DNA of 64,000 nucleotides from Ecdyonurus torrentis (Eukaryota; Arthropoda; Insecta; Ephemeroptera; Heptageniidae): NCBI GenBank assembly GCA_949318235.1, contig OX439133.1, positions 2,600,513 to 2,664,512 of the forward strand, read 5' to 3'. Shown piece by piece: positions 25,785 to 37,666 of this stretch (position 1 is its first letter; each line of letters starts with the position of its first letter). The notes under the pieces were generated by a model. It saw only the letters and a program-made list of their open reading frames with translations, ran no database searches and was not told where the DNA came from. The position numbers and the translations under genes were made by a program.

Positions 25785-28493
25785 GCACCAGCAGAAATAC
25801 GCAAAGAAATCATTCTTCTCCTTCTAAACCAAACCGAAACGAAGTATAAGATCTTCGCTAACCCAAACTCCAGACACCATGGGATGACAGCCTTCCACGT
25901 GGCAGCTGAGTATGGCTACCATAATCTACTGACAACACTCGTGCCCACTAAGAATGAAAATTGTGACGCTTTGACAAATTGTCACGAAACTGCCCTTCAT
26001 TGTGTAGTGAAAGAAATCAGCAATCTTAAAAAATGTGCTACAAATGAAACCAAAGAACAGCATATTTCCAATCTAATTTTATGTGCTACATTACTTGTAG
26101 AAACAATGAACATTAATTTAGACGTCAAGGATAAGAGTGGATACACAGCTGTTCATTTAGCTTCTCATTTAGCTTGTGAATCAGGAAATTGGGAACTTGT
26201 AGAATTACTCGTTAAAAATAATGCAAATCTTGATATCAAAGTAAATGAGTCAACATCTCGGGGTATTATTGAAGCTAACAATGCAGATATACTGAAAAAA
26301 GATGTAAATGTTTTTAATGAAATAGAACCAATAGACAGTACAGAAATTTTATTTGCATTAATTGAAGCTAAAAATGAGAGTAAATTCATTGAAGAAATTA
26401 AAAATCAGAATATTAGTGTTAATATAAATAATGGTAAGCTAACATTATTACAGGCAGCTATTAAAAATCAATTATCAGATGCTACAAAAATATTATTAGA
26501 TTTAGGAGCTGATGTAAATGAGCGATGTAGTGATATAAATACCCCTGTTATGTTATCTGTGAGTGACTGTAATGAAGAAATATTAGAACTTTTATTACAG
26601 TATAAAAACCTAGATCTGTCATTAGAAAAAACTATTCAGGAAATGCATACTGTGCTACATTTAGCAGTAATCAATGCAAAATCTGATTGCCAATGTGTTA
26701 AGCTTCTCTGTGATTTTAAATTAAATAAAACTCTAAACTTAGATGCTGTAGATTATGTAAATAAGACTGCATTACATTATGCAGTTCAAAAACGTCAAGA
26801 AAATAATATTGTATATTTACTTAGAAATAATGCAAATATATTTGTTTTAAGTGATGAGAAATTGCCTGCTTTTGCTGGAGCTGATTTAGAACTATTGAAA
26901 GGTTTTTTAGATGATCAAATCATAATAGAAGCTTCAGCTGATGTTAAGAATGATAAAAATAAAATGATATTAGACTTTCAGTTCTTAGTTACACCCACAC
27001 AGAAAATCTATGAAAATTATATGATATCTGGTGAAAATTGCAATATTGAAATCGCTTCTGAAGTAAATAAAGCACCAGATATGAAAAATCTGATACTTTT
27101 AGCAAAATCAAAAGCCTACAAACCATTACTAAACCATCCTGTCATACGTAGCTTTTTACATTTAAAATGGCACAGATTTTTCTGGTTATTTTATATTAAC
27201 TTTATGATGCTTGCAGTATTCACTACCTCATTCAGTGTCTATATTTATTATCTAGTCAATGATGTTAATATAATGTATGGGCTAAATAATACTGGGAATA
27301 ATATTTTGGATGGAAAACTTGACAACAGAGCAATGGTTCCTCAATTGTTAGCAGGCATCACTCTATTGTTCCTCGTATTAAGAGAATTATTTCAAATTTA
27401 CGTCGCTGTCTCATTCTGGCATTACATTTCTTACATTGTCAACTTGGTAGAGGTGGCTTTGATATTTATAAGTACTTTCTTATTATTTGTAGTTCCCTAT
27501 GACTACCATGCTATTCACACTTGTTCTGCTGTGGGTATTTTGTTGGCATTCTCAGAACTGGTTATTTTAATAGGTAGTCACCCAGTATTAACAATTTACT
27601 ATACAATGCTGTTCAGAGTTGGCAAAGATTTTCTATATTTTATACTGTGGTACTCATTACTTGTCGTGGCATTTGGTATTTCATTTTATATTTTGTTTCA
27701 ACATTGTGACAGCAAGACCGATGATTGTTCTGGAAATTTGTTTGGTACCATTGGTACCTCAATATTTAAAACTACAGTAATGTTGCAAGGAGAATTTGAT
27801 GCCAATAATCTGAAATTTGACTCATTTGTCATTACAAGTCATTTGATTTTCCTGTTCTTCTTTTTCTCAATGGTGATTGTACTTATGAACTTACTGAATG
27901 GTTTAGCAGTCAGTGATATACAAATTATTAAAACTGAAGCTGATATTATTTGTATGGAATCTCAGGTCAAATTATATGCTAAGTTTGAGAATATTATTTT
28001 AAATATTATTGATGCACGATGTAAATATCTAGGTTCATATTTTAAAAACCATAGTGTCTTGCTTTCTGGGTTACTAAAAGATAATAAAATAAAATTTACT
28101 CTGACAAATCAGAATGCTATGAACCCAGATATTAGAAATTCATGTAATAGAAATTGTTTTAATTGTGATTCTGGTAAAATATGTGGTTTTAATATTGACT
28201 GTGTGAAAAGTAAGCACTTTAAGAAAATATTTCCGTTGTGTTTTGAATTTGAAAAAATTCTTGATGAATTACTAATTGTACATCAAGAAAGACATCATTA
28301 TATTGACAATTTTGATGCACAAATTAAAAATGGAAAAAATGATAGTAAAATTAAAAAAGAGGAAGAAAAATTGTTATTAGATTTAGCTTTGAGGCAAGAA
28401 ATGATTATAAAAAGGCAAAAGGAGTTAGAATTAATTTTAAAAATGGAGATAAATGCAATGATGAAGTACCTAGAAAAAAAGTTCGGACAGTAA
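25785..28493 (+). CDS. TRPA gene P1, exon 4: ankyrin repeats and TRP channel (painless-like)
   Basis: Acceptor TTATTTCAG at 25784; the frame continues from exon 3 and runs 902 codons to TAA at 28491-28493. In exon numbering: ankyrin-type repeats at about 30-380 (GMTAFHVAAEYG, GYTAVHLAS, LTLLQAAIKN, HTVLHLAVINA, NKTALHYAVQ); the pre-S1 motif HPVIRSFLHLKW near 450-462; S1 465-491; S2 516-542; S3 551-571; S4 580-598; S5 614-638; a pore stretch 651-672 containing VMLQGEFD; S6 681-707 ending LMNLLNGLAVSD, the signature after S6 in painless/pyrexia-type TRPA channels. The C-terminus has a cysteine cluster (C787, C791, C794, C800, C806) and a lysine/glutamate-rich coiled coil from about 840. Known role of the family: tetrameric cation channels in sensory neurons for heat, mechanical or chemical stimuli. 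Painless-clade placement is by motif memory, not phylogeny. Confidence 0.88.
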   Translation, partial: APAEIRKEIILLLLNQTETKYKIFANPNSRHHGMTAFHVAAEYGYHNLLTTLVPTKNENCDALTNCHETALHCVVKEISNLKKCATNETKEQHISNLILCATLLVETMNINLDVKDKSGYTAVHLASHLACESGNWELVELLVKNNANLDIKVNESTSRGIIEANNADILKKDVNVFNEIEPIDSTEILFALIEAKNESKFIEEIKNQNISVNINNGKLTLLQAAIKNQLSDATKILLDLGADVNERCSDINTPVMLSVSDCNEEILELLLQYKNLDLSLEKTIQEMHTVLHLAVINAKSDCQCVKLLCDFKLNKTLNLDAVDYVNKTALHYAVQKRQENNIVYLLRNNANIFVLSDEKLPAFAGADLELLKGFLDDQIIIEASADVKNDKNKMILDFQFLVTPTQKIYENYMISGENCNIEIASEVNKAPDMKNLILLAKSKAYKPLLNHPVIRSFLHLKWHRFFWLFYINFMMLAVFTTSFSVYIYYLVNDVNIMYGLNNTGNNILDGKLDNRAMVPQLLAGITLLFLVLRELFQIYVAVSFWHYISYIVNLVEVALIFISTFLLFVVPYDYHAIHTCSAVGILLAFSELVILIGSHPVLTIYYTMLFRVGKDFLYFILWYSLLVVAFGISFYILFQHCDSKTDDCSGNLFGTIGTSIFKTTVMLQGEFDANNLKFDSFVITSHLIFLFFFFSMVIVLMNLLNGLAVSDIQIIKTEADIICMESQVKLYAKFENIILNIIDARCKYLGSYFKNHSVLLSGLLKDNKIKFTLTNQNAMNPDIRNSCNRNCFNCDSGKICGFNIDCVKSKHFKKIFPLCFEFEKILDELLIVHQERHHYIDNFDAQIKNGKNDSKIKKEEEKLLLDLALRQEMIIKRQKELELILKMEINAMMKYLEKKFGQ

Positions 28494-28679
28494 AGCAATT
28501 GCGTTGTTCAAACTTATGTGTGGCATAACCTTGCTTATTCAGGTAATGAAGTTTAAATAATAAGTCCCTCCCAAAATATTTTAAAATATCATATGTTTCA
28601 TCTAAGTTATTTTATATCTTTTGCTTCGTTGATAATTATCAAAGAGAGATAATAGCTCTTTCTATAAACTACACACAAA
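28494..28679 (+). other. P1 3' flank
   Basis: No clear AATAAA close to the stop, so the 3' end of the transcript is not determined. Confidence 0.4.
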
Positions 28680-28960
28680 TATTGAGCCAGCTTAAAAAAT
28701 GTTCCTTTGTTAAAAACAGCTGGTTATGACGTCGTTACCTGTTTACTACGTTTATACATATGGTCGATTATTGTTACTTCTTCTTTTAGAACTTTGAACT
28801 TGATAAAAATGAAAGAAACTTCCTTAAAAAAGTACCAGTCTCAATATGCGACTCACTTTTATCGGCTCAAAAAAAAAAATTCAACCAATGAATGTGTCTT
28901 ATTTTGTCGGTCAGCAAATCACTGTTATTAAGTTTTACTTTACAGAACGAGCTAACATAA
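28680..28960 (+). mobile_element. Repeat, family U, copy 1
   Basis: Matches 52531-52850 in inverse orientation. Both carry short frames with LLRLYIWSII and SFRTLNLI. The ends are of the type CTTTACAGAACGAGCTAACA. Because the two short frames break at different places, I treat this as a repeat rather than a gene. Confidence 0.6.
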
Positions 28961-29311
28961 AATTATGGCAGCTAACAAAAAAAAAACTAATTTAAATGTT
29001 GCAAATTCATACTCATTCTGCCAAACTACATTTGTTCAATGAAATGCAATTATAAAAATAATTAAATTTAAGAATAGCTACACCAATATAACTATGATCG
29101 TATAGCTTGTACAAAAAATACATACAATGAAAATATATTATTGGACAAGAAAACTGTATTCTAGTCTGCTATGACTATAATATAGTAAATATGTAACTTA
29201 TGCTCTATTATATTCCTTTATAATATAGCAAACTTTAAATGTTTGTAATGATTCATTCTTATAAATGGCCTATATTATATGTATAGTATATACTATATTA
29301 TATGTACTTAA
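28961..29311. other. AT-rich DNA, nothing recognised
   Basis: No gene, RNA or transposon terminus seen. Confidence 0.5.
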
Positions 29312-29643
29312 GTGAGTAAGGTACCGACCTTATATCTCAAATACTAGAAGTGTTTTGGGTCTAAATTTGGTGTCATTGTGTAGCTAAGGGTCACACCTAG
29401 CCAAGATAAAAATTTCATTATCTTTGATCGTCACGAATAAAAGAAAAAATTATTGAAATTAACATTAGTCCTTATGGGCTTATAATTTCAAAAAAACATA
29501 TAAAATTAATTTGCACGGTGACACTCCCAAATTTTTATATATTTGAAATTGTCTCAAGCTGAAGTATCATTGTGCAAAATTTTAGATTATTTTTTGACTA
29601 GAAAAGTTTGAGTTTAATGTCCAAAGTCGGTACCCTACTCCCT
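29312..29643 (+). mobile_element. TIR element, family C, copy 2
   Basis: Ends GAGTAAGGTACCGACC and GTCGGTACCCTACTC. The interior phrase on the arms matches 15484-15814, with the body inverted relative to it. Confidence 0.85.
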
Positions 29644-30433
29644 TAATCAGCCTAAACAATGATATTAATTAAATATATAAGCATAAGATACTTACTTTTT
29701 TATGAATCTTCAAAATCCCTAATTATAACATTTCCTAATAGAAAATACCATTTTTTTTATTAATAAAAAAAAGAGTACATACATAAGTCCCACCAAGACA
29801 ATGAATTCTTATCGGTGGGTGCTTAATCATCATAATATAAAAAATTGTTAGTAAGCATAAACCATATTACAACAGTACATAAAAAACAAAATCAGCACAT
29901 TTCATTTCTTTTTCTTTTTTTTTTTTTTAATTTTTTTTTATTTTTTTTATTATTCTTTTTTTTTTTTTATTACGTTGTTTTTGAAACTGTATTATTATAT
30001 ATTGTACTAAAACATATTTTTGTGTTTATTGATTTTAATCAAAAAAATGCATTTTTAAATAATAAATTGTTTACAAAAAAATATGATAAAAAATGCATTA
30101 TAATTTATGTCTAAAGCTATGGAAACAAAATTATCGAATAATATTTACATGTAATAAAAACTTAATTGCCATATTTAAAGTTATATCATATATAATATCA
30201 AAAAATTAAAAAATAATTATTAAAACTAATCATGAAGAAAGATTAAAAAAATATTTTCTTACAGAAACATTAAAAGAAGACAAATTATGTTTTAAAACAA
30301 TGTTTCAAATATAATAAATTTTTAATAATTTGGTAAACTAAACTACAATACCTCAATCTATTAAAAATGTGGTAGTAGAATATTGTTTATATGCACACTT
30401 AAAAAAAAATGAATAAAATTGTGCTATAACACT
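29644..30433. other. AT-rich DNA with an inverted copy of intron 2 sequence
   Basis: 29765-29890 repeats, in reverse complement, the stretch near 24140-24250 (AAGTCCCACCAAGACAATGA, TATCGGTGGGTGCTTAAT). T runs at 29915-29965. No gene. Confidence 0.5.
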
Positions 30434-30735
30434 TTAAGGCGTAGAACACCTTGAACAAAAAAGTTGTGTAATATCCTAACAAAACTGAAAATCAACGTTG
30501 ATTTGGCTGAAGTCATTGATTTCTAGTTTATTTTCCATTCACAAAACGCCGCTGCCAGTCACTGACGTCACAGCACGCTTGTTATACGCGCGCGTTATGA
30601 CGTCATTGACCGGCAGTGGCATTTTTTTTAATGGAAAATAAATTAGAAATCAATGAATTTGGCCAAATCAACGTTGATTTTCAGTTTTGTTAGGATATTA
30701 CACAACTTTTTTGTTCAAGGTGTTCTACGCTTTTT
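30434..30735. mobile_element. Foldback element, family G
   Basis: Near-perfect arms of over 100 bp. Outer ends are AAGGCGTAGAACACCTTGAA and GGTGTTCTACGC; inner arms carry AATCAACGTTGATTTGGC. The loop contains TGACGTCA at about 30563 and 30599. Non-coding. Confidence 0.8.
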
Positions 30736-31094
30736 ACTGGGTTGTAGTTGAGAGAGTTTTGCCCTTGTCAGGAGTTTATTTTTCAGTGATTATTTAAAGT
30801 TCAGATTTTTTTATTTTTTTATAATTTTTTTTTTTTGCAATGTAATGATTAATGGAAAAATAACTATAAAATAAACAAATATATCTAAAATAATAAAATA
30901 CATATTAATCACTATTTAATGCAGTTTTATTCCTTTTTAATTCATTTTATTCAATTTCCTTATAGAAGAACCTGATTGACTTTGACCAAAAATTGAACAA
31001 TAATTCTTTGTTCAATTTTTTATTTCTAACATAACAAAAACTATTATCTTTCAGTCGGTCATCTGCCCCCTTAAAGAGTAAGTTAAGGTGTTAC
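30736..31094. other. AT-rich DNA, possible TIR element debris
   Basis: TTCAGTCGGTCATCTGCCCC near 31052 resembles the family F right terminus (CGGTCCCCCACCGCC). Otherwise nothing recognised. Confidence 0.35.
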
Positions 31095-31620
31095 AAGATG
31101 TCTTTTTTATTGTTAGATTATGAGGAGAAATGTCCATTGGCTAGCATGTGATGACCCAAAGCCCTTTCCGCAGACCCATGGTAGCCACGTAAATTTGCGT
31201 TCATCCTGCGAGATATGCAACTTGCTACGATATTTTCTATAGGGTGGTTTCATACATGTTAAAGTCGACGTCATAAGTGAGTACTAAATAACATTGGCCG
31301 GTATAAGAAAATGCCACATTTTGCCAGTTTAAAAATACTTCGCGATTTTTTTTTGAGAGCATTGATGCTGTTAACAGGTTGAATTAGTACCTCAAGTATG
31401 CAAGAAAAATAATAACGACCAAAAAAATAGCTAATTTTCAAATAAAATAGCCAAAAACTACGTTTGTCCTATACTGATCAATGTGATTCATTGCTCAAGA
31501 TGAGCATCGAAAAGCACTCAGAATGACGTCATGCGCACACACCCTATAGTAAAGTCGTAACTATGACGTAAAAGATACGGGACAAGTTGCATTATGTTGC
31601 AGGATGATCACGCATCACAG
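31095..31620. mobile_element. TIR element, family S, with nested MITE-A
   Basis: The outer element matches 53683-54027: CATGTGATGACCCAAAGCCC, TCATCCTGCGAGATATGCAA, then, past the insertion, ACTATGACGTAAAAGATACG. A MITE-A (31239-31546, reverse) splits it exactly at TTTTCTATA. The far end of the outer element is lost. Confidence 0.75.
31239..31546 (-). mobile_element. MITE-A copy 11, nested in family S
   Basis: GGGTG to CACCC with TATA on both sides. It is inserted at the same TATA of the host element as the MITE-A at 60312, but in the opposite orientation and from another subfamily. Confidence 0.85.
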
Positions 31621-31868
31621 TTGAAAAGCGTATTAAATATGATGTCATGTGCATACACCCTATATATTGGTGACTTATAATAAACATGAGTGCAATCATT
31701 CTATAAAAGTGAAAATATGAAAAATTCTGTAAAGTATTAATTGTAAAAAAAAGGCATTCCATGTAAATTGATATGTACCTTTTTTGGCCTCTTAATAAAA
31801 ATGATAATAAATTATTGTTATAAATTTTTTGGTAATGCGCATTTAGTATGATGTCAGAAGCAAACACC
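31621..31868. mobile_element. MITE-A fragments
   Basis: Two right-end remnants: AAATATGATGTCATGTGCAT then ACACCCTATA near 31674, and ATGATGTCAGAAGCAAACAC then CCTATA near 31868. The second abuts conserved block X. Confidence 0.55.
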
Positions 31869-32010
31869 CTATATAAGTTTTGAAGAGTTGTTTTGGGTTA
31901 CTGCGTCGAGTGCCGATGTTATCTTTGTGCTGTTCTTCTGTGTCATAACCTTTGAACACTGATACTTTGTAATCTTTTTTAACTTACACAGAACTCTGGA
32001 GTTTTGAACT
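31866..32010 (+). other. Conserved block X, copy 1 (array unit element)
   Basis: Recurs at 36085, 40820, 45255 (partial), 50040-50400 (minus, interrupted), 52316 and 53480. Common words are CCTATATAAGTTTTGAA, GTTATCTTTGTGCTG and TAACTTACAGAACTTGGG. Complete copies begin at a MITE-A end giving TATATAAG. No long frame. Each lies 1-3 kb beyond a CRP gene's 3' end, pointing towards it. Function unknown. Confidence 0.6.
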
Positions 32011-32849
<839 letters not shown>

Positions 32850-33403
32850 AAAAAATAGACCAGAGAAAAACAAAAGCACTTATATCATAAAACCCTTGAT
32901 GGGATTTACATAAATAACATTAATTTGTTTCAAAACCCAAAAGTAGCTCCGTAAAAGTAATCAGAAAATTTAATTTATGCAACCCTCACTACATTTTCAT
33001 ACTAATATTTACATGTTTCTGACGTCATAAACTTGAATTTTCACACAAATTGCATACTTTACAGTTTTTTCACGCTCTCTCGTGGGGCTACATAAACATT
33101 CTAGTAAAAATTGTCATCAGTTTTGAAGATCCCATTTCGTGTTTATTCTATAAAAAGCATATTCGAGGGCTATGCGACATTTCGGTACTAGTGCAATCTC
33201 CGCGGGTACCTTTTTGGCACATGTGCATTCTCCGCGCTCACCTCTTTTGAAACATCTTTATACGCTTAGCCTGTACAGATGTGCCATTAGTAGGCGTGGC
33301 ATAGATTGCACATGTGCCAAAATTGCACCCGCGGAGATTGCACAAGTACCGAAATGTCGCGTAGCCCTCAATATGTTGTTTTTGTGATCTAAGGCTTTAA
33401 AGT
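32850..33403. mobile_element. MITE-B copy with nested inverted repeat
   Basis: B arms: ATAGACCAGAGAAAAAC at the left, CTTGATGGGATTTACATAAA and TTTCTGACGTCATAAAC within. A foldback at 33163-33370 (GAGGGCTATGCGACATTTCG and its complement) is inserted near the right end. Confidence 0.75.
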
Positions 33404-33668
33404 TGACGCCATGTTGAATCTTTTAATAACATGTGTGGCATAGGAAAAAAAATTGTTTAGCCAGTTAAAAAACAGTATTCAATATTTTGAATACTAATGC
33501 TGTAAATATGTTAAATTAAGTATGTTAAAAAAATAAAAATTACAAAAAATTAACTGATTTCCCAAAGACAATTGGCTTAAAAGAAGTTTGTCCTATGCTT
33601 AGCATTGTTATTCACTACTCCAGTATGAACACCAAGCGCATTAATCATGACGCCATGCAGATACACCC
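33395..33668 (-). mobile_element. MITE-A at the 3' end of CRP1
   Basis: In reverse sense it begins GGGTG, exactly overlapping the CRP1 stop codon, and continues with ATTAATGCGCTTGGTGTTCA and AACATGGCGTCAAC. It therefore forms the start of the CRP1 3' untranslated region. The same insertion is seen after CRP2 and CRP3. Confidence 0.85.
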
Positions 33669-34411
33669 TATACGAACTTCTCAATAGGTTCACAGTTACA
33701 CTGATTGAAGTGAGAAATAGAATCTAACATTGTTGAATTTAACTCAAGCTTAATAATCGATATCTCTCGACGACATCCTCTTTCCAAAGCTTCCCTATTG
33801 CAAAAACATCCTAGAAAATGTCCACTGTTGATAACTTTCAAATTTTGAGCTTCACATTCCTTTTCAATATCCTGTACATTAACAAAGTCTGCTTCTATAA
33901 TATCACTTGAGTTACAATAACATTTATAACTTTCTGTAATTACAAAATTACTATATTTGTAATATCTATTTTGTGTGTAACGAGTTAATTTAGATAATAT
34001 CACGTCATAACATTCATTTTCCCGAGCTTCTATCGAGCAATTGCCTTCTAGTATTGTGTTAATTGTACGACTTTCATTAGATTTTTTAATCACTGCGACA
34101 GATTTCATCTTATTTACTTGCTCATCTTCGAGTGTTTTAGTCATTATTAGATCACAGATACATTTTTCAGGTATTGAAATATTCTGGAATGTTTCATCAC
34201 GGTACTTAACTAAGTGATTGGTAACCATGTTATGACATCCACTTTCTAGTGCTTGCTTTGTGCACTTGCACCCATGTAGCGAAGGAGGTTCTCGGTGAAA
34301 ATAACCGTCTATATGTAAAGCTTCAATGTGAAAGTCACAATTCTCCTCGCTTCCTTGCACTAAGACAATCAAAACCAAAGCAAATAAAATCACTATAGCA
34401 CGTATAAACAT
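33668..34411 (-). CDS. CRP1: secreted 16-cysteine protein
   Basis: Single exon, 247 residues. The N-terminus MFIRAIVILFALVLIVLVQG is a clear signal peptide with likely cleavage after QG. The mature chain has 16 cysteines in three modules: module 1 has one Cys, then GCKC, GC and KCIC; module 2 lacks the first two cysteines (NC, EC, KCYC); module 3 has EC, GCFC, GC and QCNC. FQNIS in module 1 is a conserved N-glycosylation site. No membrane segment. The ATG sits about 80 bp downstream of a TATA box. The stop TAG (33668-33670) is formed at the edge of a MITE-A. Closest neighbours in sequence are CRP2 and CRP3. I do not recognise the family. The architecture (secreted, repeated CxC, multicopy) suits an effector, venom-like, immune or reproductive role, none of which is shown here. 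Confidence 0.9.
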   Translation of the reverse strand: MFIRAIVILFALVLIVLVQGSEENCDFHIEALHIDGYFHREPPSLHGCKCTKQALESGCHNMVTNHLVKYRDETFQNISIPEKCICDLIMTKTLEDEQVNKMKSVAVIKKSNESRTINTILEGNCSIEARENECYDVILSKLTRYTQNRYYKYSNFVITESYKCYCNSSDIIEADFVNVQDIEKECEAQNLKVINSGHFLGCFCNREALERGCRREISIIKLELNSTMLDSISHFNQCNCEPIEKFV

Positions 34412-34489
34412 TTTATCACTTAATATAATATACTTGAACTGACTGAAGTGGCTTCTATTAAGTAAATGATAATAGTGGGGATATATTAA

Positions 34490-34526
34490 CTTTATATAGA
34501 TGTGGCTTATATAATGTGGTAGGGAG
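34490..34526 (-). promoter_or_regulatory. CRP1 core promoter: CCACA pair plus TATA
   Basis: Read on the minus strand: CTCCCTACCACA, then GCCACA 14 bp further, then TATATAAAG 8 bp after the start of the second box. The same spacing occurs in all five CRP genes; here the second box has G instead of A in its first position. Confidence 0.75.
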
Positions 34527-34874
34527 ATACTTATAGTGTATTACGCTAACGTCGTAATAAGTGTACTTATATCAAAGAAGTGACAACCTTATGATTCCGA
34601 CAGAAATGTAATTCTTAAGGGCAATCAAGGTTATTCGTTTAAAAAAATAATTAAATTTTTTTTATATTTTAAAACACGTAAAAGCAAGGCTAGTATTTCT
34701 CTTTTAAAAATCATCATAATTAGTGCATAAGTTTAATGAAAATTGTAAAAAAAATTGAAAATATTGCCAGAATTTTTTTTTCTCTAATAATCGTAATGTT
34801 TTAAAGGAACCACTAGTTTTACCCGTGTTACTCTGCACTTTAAATCGTTAAGATATATTTCATGTGATCTTCAA
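34527..34874. other. CRP1 upstream flank with family L debris
   Basis: TTACGCTAACGTCG near 34541 corresponds to the GACGCTAGCGTC palindrome in the CRP4/5 promoters. 34670-34850 resembles a worn family L element (TTTAAAACACGTAAAAGCAA, AATAATCGTAATGTTTTAAA). Confidence 0.5.
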
Positions 34875-35530
34875 TACTGATGACAATTTTTACCAGAATA
34901 TTAATGTAGCACCACGAGAGAGCGTAAAAATACTATAAAGTATAAAGCCTCGTTCACAATGGACTTTTCTAAAGTGAAAACGCTAATTTTTTCAAATTAA
35001 GAAAAAAGTTTGATTTCCATGCACTTAAGAATTTTTTTTTAATTTTTTTACGTAGAACTTTCACTTAACAATTTTTTTTCTTAATTTTTCTTAATTTTTC
35101 TTAATTTTTCTTAATTTTTCTTAAGTAGCTAATTAGAAGAATTATTTGAATTTACGTAAGAATCAACAATGGTTTGATTCTTACGTAAATTCAAATAATT
35201 CTTCTAATTAGCTACTTAAGAAAAATTAAGAAAAAAAAAATTGTGAAGTGAAACCTATTAAGAAAATTCTTAAGTGCAACAATAGTTTCATTGTGGACAC
35301 CAATCGTTCTTAAGTGGAAAAAATTAGCATTTTCACTTAAGAAAACTTAGAAAAAGTCCATTGTGAACGAGGCTTAAGCAATTTGCGTGACTATTCATTT
35401 TTATGACGTCAAAAAAATAGTAGTAAAATGTGTGTGCGTCGAAATTATCTGATCACTGCTACGGAGGTACAGTTGGATCTTGAGACAAACTAAAGTTTTT
35501 TATGTAAGTCCTGTAAAGTTTTTTGTGATA
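34875..35530. mobile_element. MITE-B copy with nested foldback element Q
   Basis: B sequence flanks (CACGAGAGAGCGTAAAAATA at the left, TTTATGACGTCAAAAAAATA at the right) an inserted foldback at 34947-35376. The foldback has AAGCCTCGTTCACAATGGAC / GTCCATTGTGAACGAGGCTT ends and a central perfect hairpin of about 60 bp arms around 35170. Confidence 0.8.
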
Positions 35531-35901
35531 TAAATTTGTTATATTTTTTTCTTTGGTATATATATTTAATTAAATAAAAAAAAATAACAAATCCTTCTGC
35601 ATGGACAAAAATAATTACGTAATAATTATGCTAGTAATCAGCCAAAAATTTGTTCAATACAGCGAAATCTTTGCTATACTGCATAATAAATATCTATGTT
35701 ACATAACATAAATATTATGTTGTTCTAATTAAACAACAATTAAGCTATTTTGACGTAAATGTAACATAAATACGCGTTTTATTCTTTAAATGTTCAAATT
35801 TAATAGAAATAAAAATACATGTAGTTTTTAATTATAATAATTATTATTATAATAATTTAAGTAATACAATAATATTGTAAGGAGAACTCGTTTAAGTTGG
35901 T

Positions 35902-35936
<35 letters not shown>

Positions 35937-36084
35937 TTGCTATATTGATTGGTAGCATACATTAAAAATAGACTCCATATCAATTGTGACCTCTAAAGAA
36001 TATAGACCAGAATAGAAATCTTATATAGCTAGTTTAAAAATAATGGACCTATATTTTTCAGAGCGTTATTTTAATTTTGTAGTA
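35531..36084. other. GCATAAAT element and unit sequence upstream of CRP1
   Basis: 35600-35800 is a GCATAAAT-family copy. A T run lies at 35907-35935. The phrase GGAGAACTCGTTTAAGTTGG (35880) is part of the repeated array unit; similar phrases occur at 36955, 40347, 44673 and 47846. Confidence 0.5.
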
Positions 36085-36240
36085 ACACCCTATATAAGTT
36101 TTGAACAACTGGGTGGTGCTACAACGTCGCTGTGGATATGTCACCTCTGTGTTCTTCATATCTGTCAGGTCATGACCTTTGAACCACCAGTGTTTTGAGC
36201 GCAAGTCTCATTTTAATTGACAAATAAGTTAATATAAACT
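36085..36240 (+). other. Conserved block X, copy 2
   Basis: CACCCTATATAAGTTTTGAA, TACAACGTCGCTGTGG and GTCATGACCTTTGAAC match the other X copies. It lies between CRP1 and CRP2, about 2.7 kb past the CRP2 stop. Confidence 0.6.
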
Positions 36241-36538
36241 GATAATAAATAATTATAATATTATTTATATTAAAGGGAAAGCCCAGAGGATAAAACATCG
36301 GTTTTTCAATATTAGATATTGACATAATCTATTCCTTGACTCACATATGATGACCCTACGTTCATCCGTAACCCTATTATAGACACACAAAATTGCTGAC
36401 AATATTTATTATACAAATCTTATTATAAAAAACTTGAACAAAATAGTGTGTGATATAATATTGACAAGTTTAAATATAAATCTAATATTTATTTTAAAGT
36501 GAAATTTTTAACTGCGTTTTTAGTATGTAAGTTTGCCT
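36241..36538. other. Array unit sequence, no gene
   Basis: The phrase CATATGATGACCCTACG at 36345 is shared with 39980 and, more distantly, with family S, so it is probably an old S copy carried by the unit. Confidence 0.4.
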
Positions 36539-36768
36539 ACACGGAAAACATAAATTTAATAAGTTATTTAGATACATATCAATAACTCTTTAGTACTAAA
36601 CAATAACTGTCTTGCAAAAAGTTTAAAGAGTAACTCGTTAGTACAAACGTAATTTCTTTTGCGGTAAAAAGTTATATCTTTAGATTCTAAATAGTTTAGT
36701 ATGTATCTAAAGAATTTATTATGAAAAAAGTCTAAATATGAACTCTTTAGATAATTTTTTCCGTGTAT
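36539..36768. mobile_element. MITE-I, ACACGGAAAA ends, 230 bp
   Basis: Ends ACACGGAAAACATAAATT and TAATTTTTTCCGTGT. Arms carry AACTCTTTAGTACTAAACA and related inverted words. 63840-64000 shows similar internal phrases (TTAGTATAAACGTTATTTC). Confidence 0.75.
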
Positions 36769-36981
36769 CATTTCTCAATGTTTATATTTAAATTGTATAT
36801 ATATGCTTATCTTGGCATAAACATTGTTTTTTATACTAATAGCAGTTGAAACAAATGATTATGCACGTTTGAATTAATTTTATATCATGTATTTTTTTTT
36901 AATTATAATATTATTATTCTAGTTATAATTTTAAAGTTATTTTAAAATTTGGTAGGGAGAACTCGTTTATCTACGTGAAAT

Positions 36982-37025
<44 letters not shown>
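36769..37025. repeat. AT-rich DNA ending in (TA)n
   Basis: A TA array at 36983-37024 abuts family D copy 2. The upstream part holds unit phrase GGGAGAACTCGTTTATC. Confidence 0.6.
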
Positions 37026-37029
<4 letters not shown>

Positions 37030-37666
37030 TAAAAAATAGACGTGTAGAATCGACGTTCTAAACGTTGAAAAGCTTGTACACAGTTTCGTCATGCTTTAAA
37101 CGTTGATATTTAACGCTTACGTGTGACGTCACAAACGTTTATAATCAACGCTTAGTTACAATTAGATGAAAAAGAACCAAACTCAACTGGTAATTAGTAT
37201 ATAATTTATCATAAATTTTTGGATGACCGATTTGGGTATGAAAAATCGAGTTACATCCAAAAATGCAATAAAATTTCTAACGGGTTGGTAACTTTTCGAA
37301 AAAAACGCACTTTTTGGGCAGAAATAAAAAAAACTCAAAATTTTTTTTTCGTTGATTCTAGTTAAAGAATAAAAAATAAAAACTATTTATTCGTATGCAT
37401 ATTTTGATTTTTCGCATAGAACACAGGAAATTGTGTAAAGTAAGTTTTTATATTATTTCTAATTAGGTGGAGAAGGACGTTTATTCCGTTGAAAATTGAC
37501 GGTTTTTATCAACTCTATTTATGCTGATAAATCAACGTTTAAAGTGAAATTGTACTTAAGCGTTGAGTTTTCAATACAATAAGAGTTGAGTTTTGAAATG
37601 TTAATTATCAACACTTATAACCGTTGAAAAAACACTTATTCCGTTGATTACTAACGAAATTTTTTA

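Noticed and set aside
29845..30114. Hydrophobic phenylalanine-rich frame
   Set aside because: Driven by poly-T tracts; no splice or start support.
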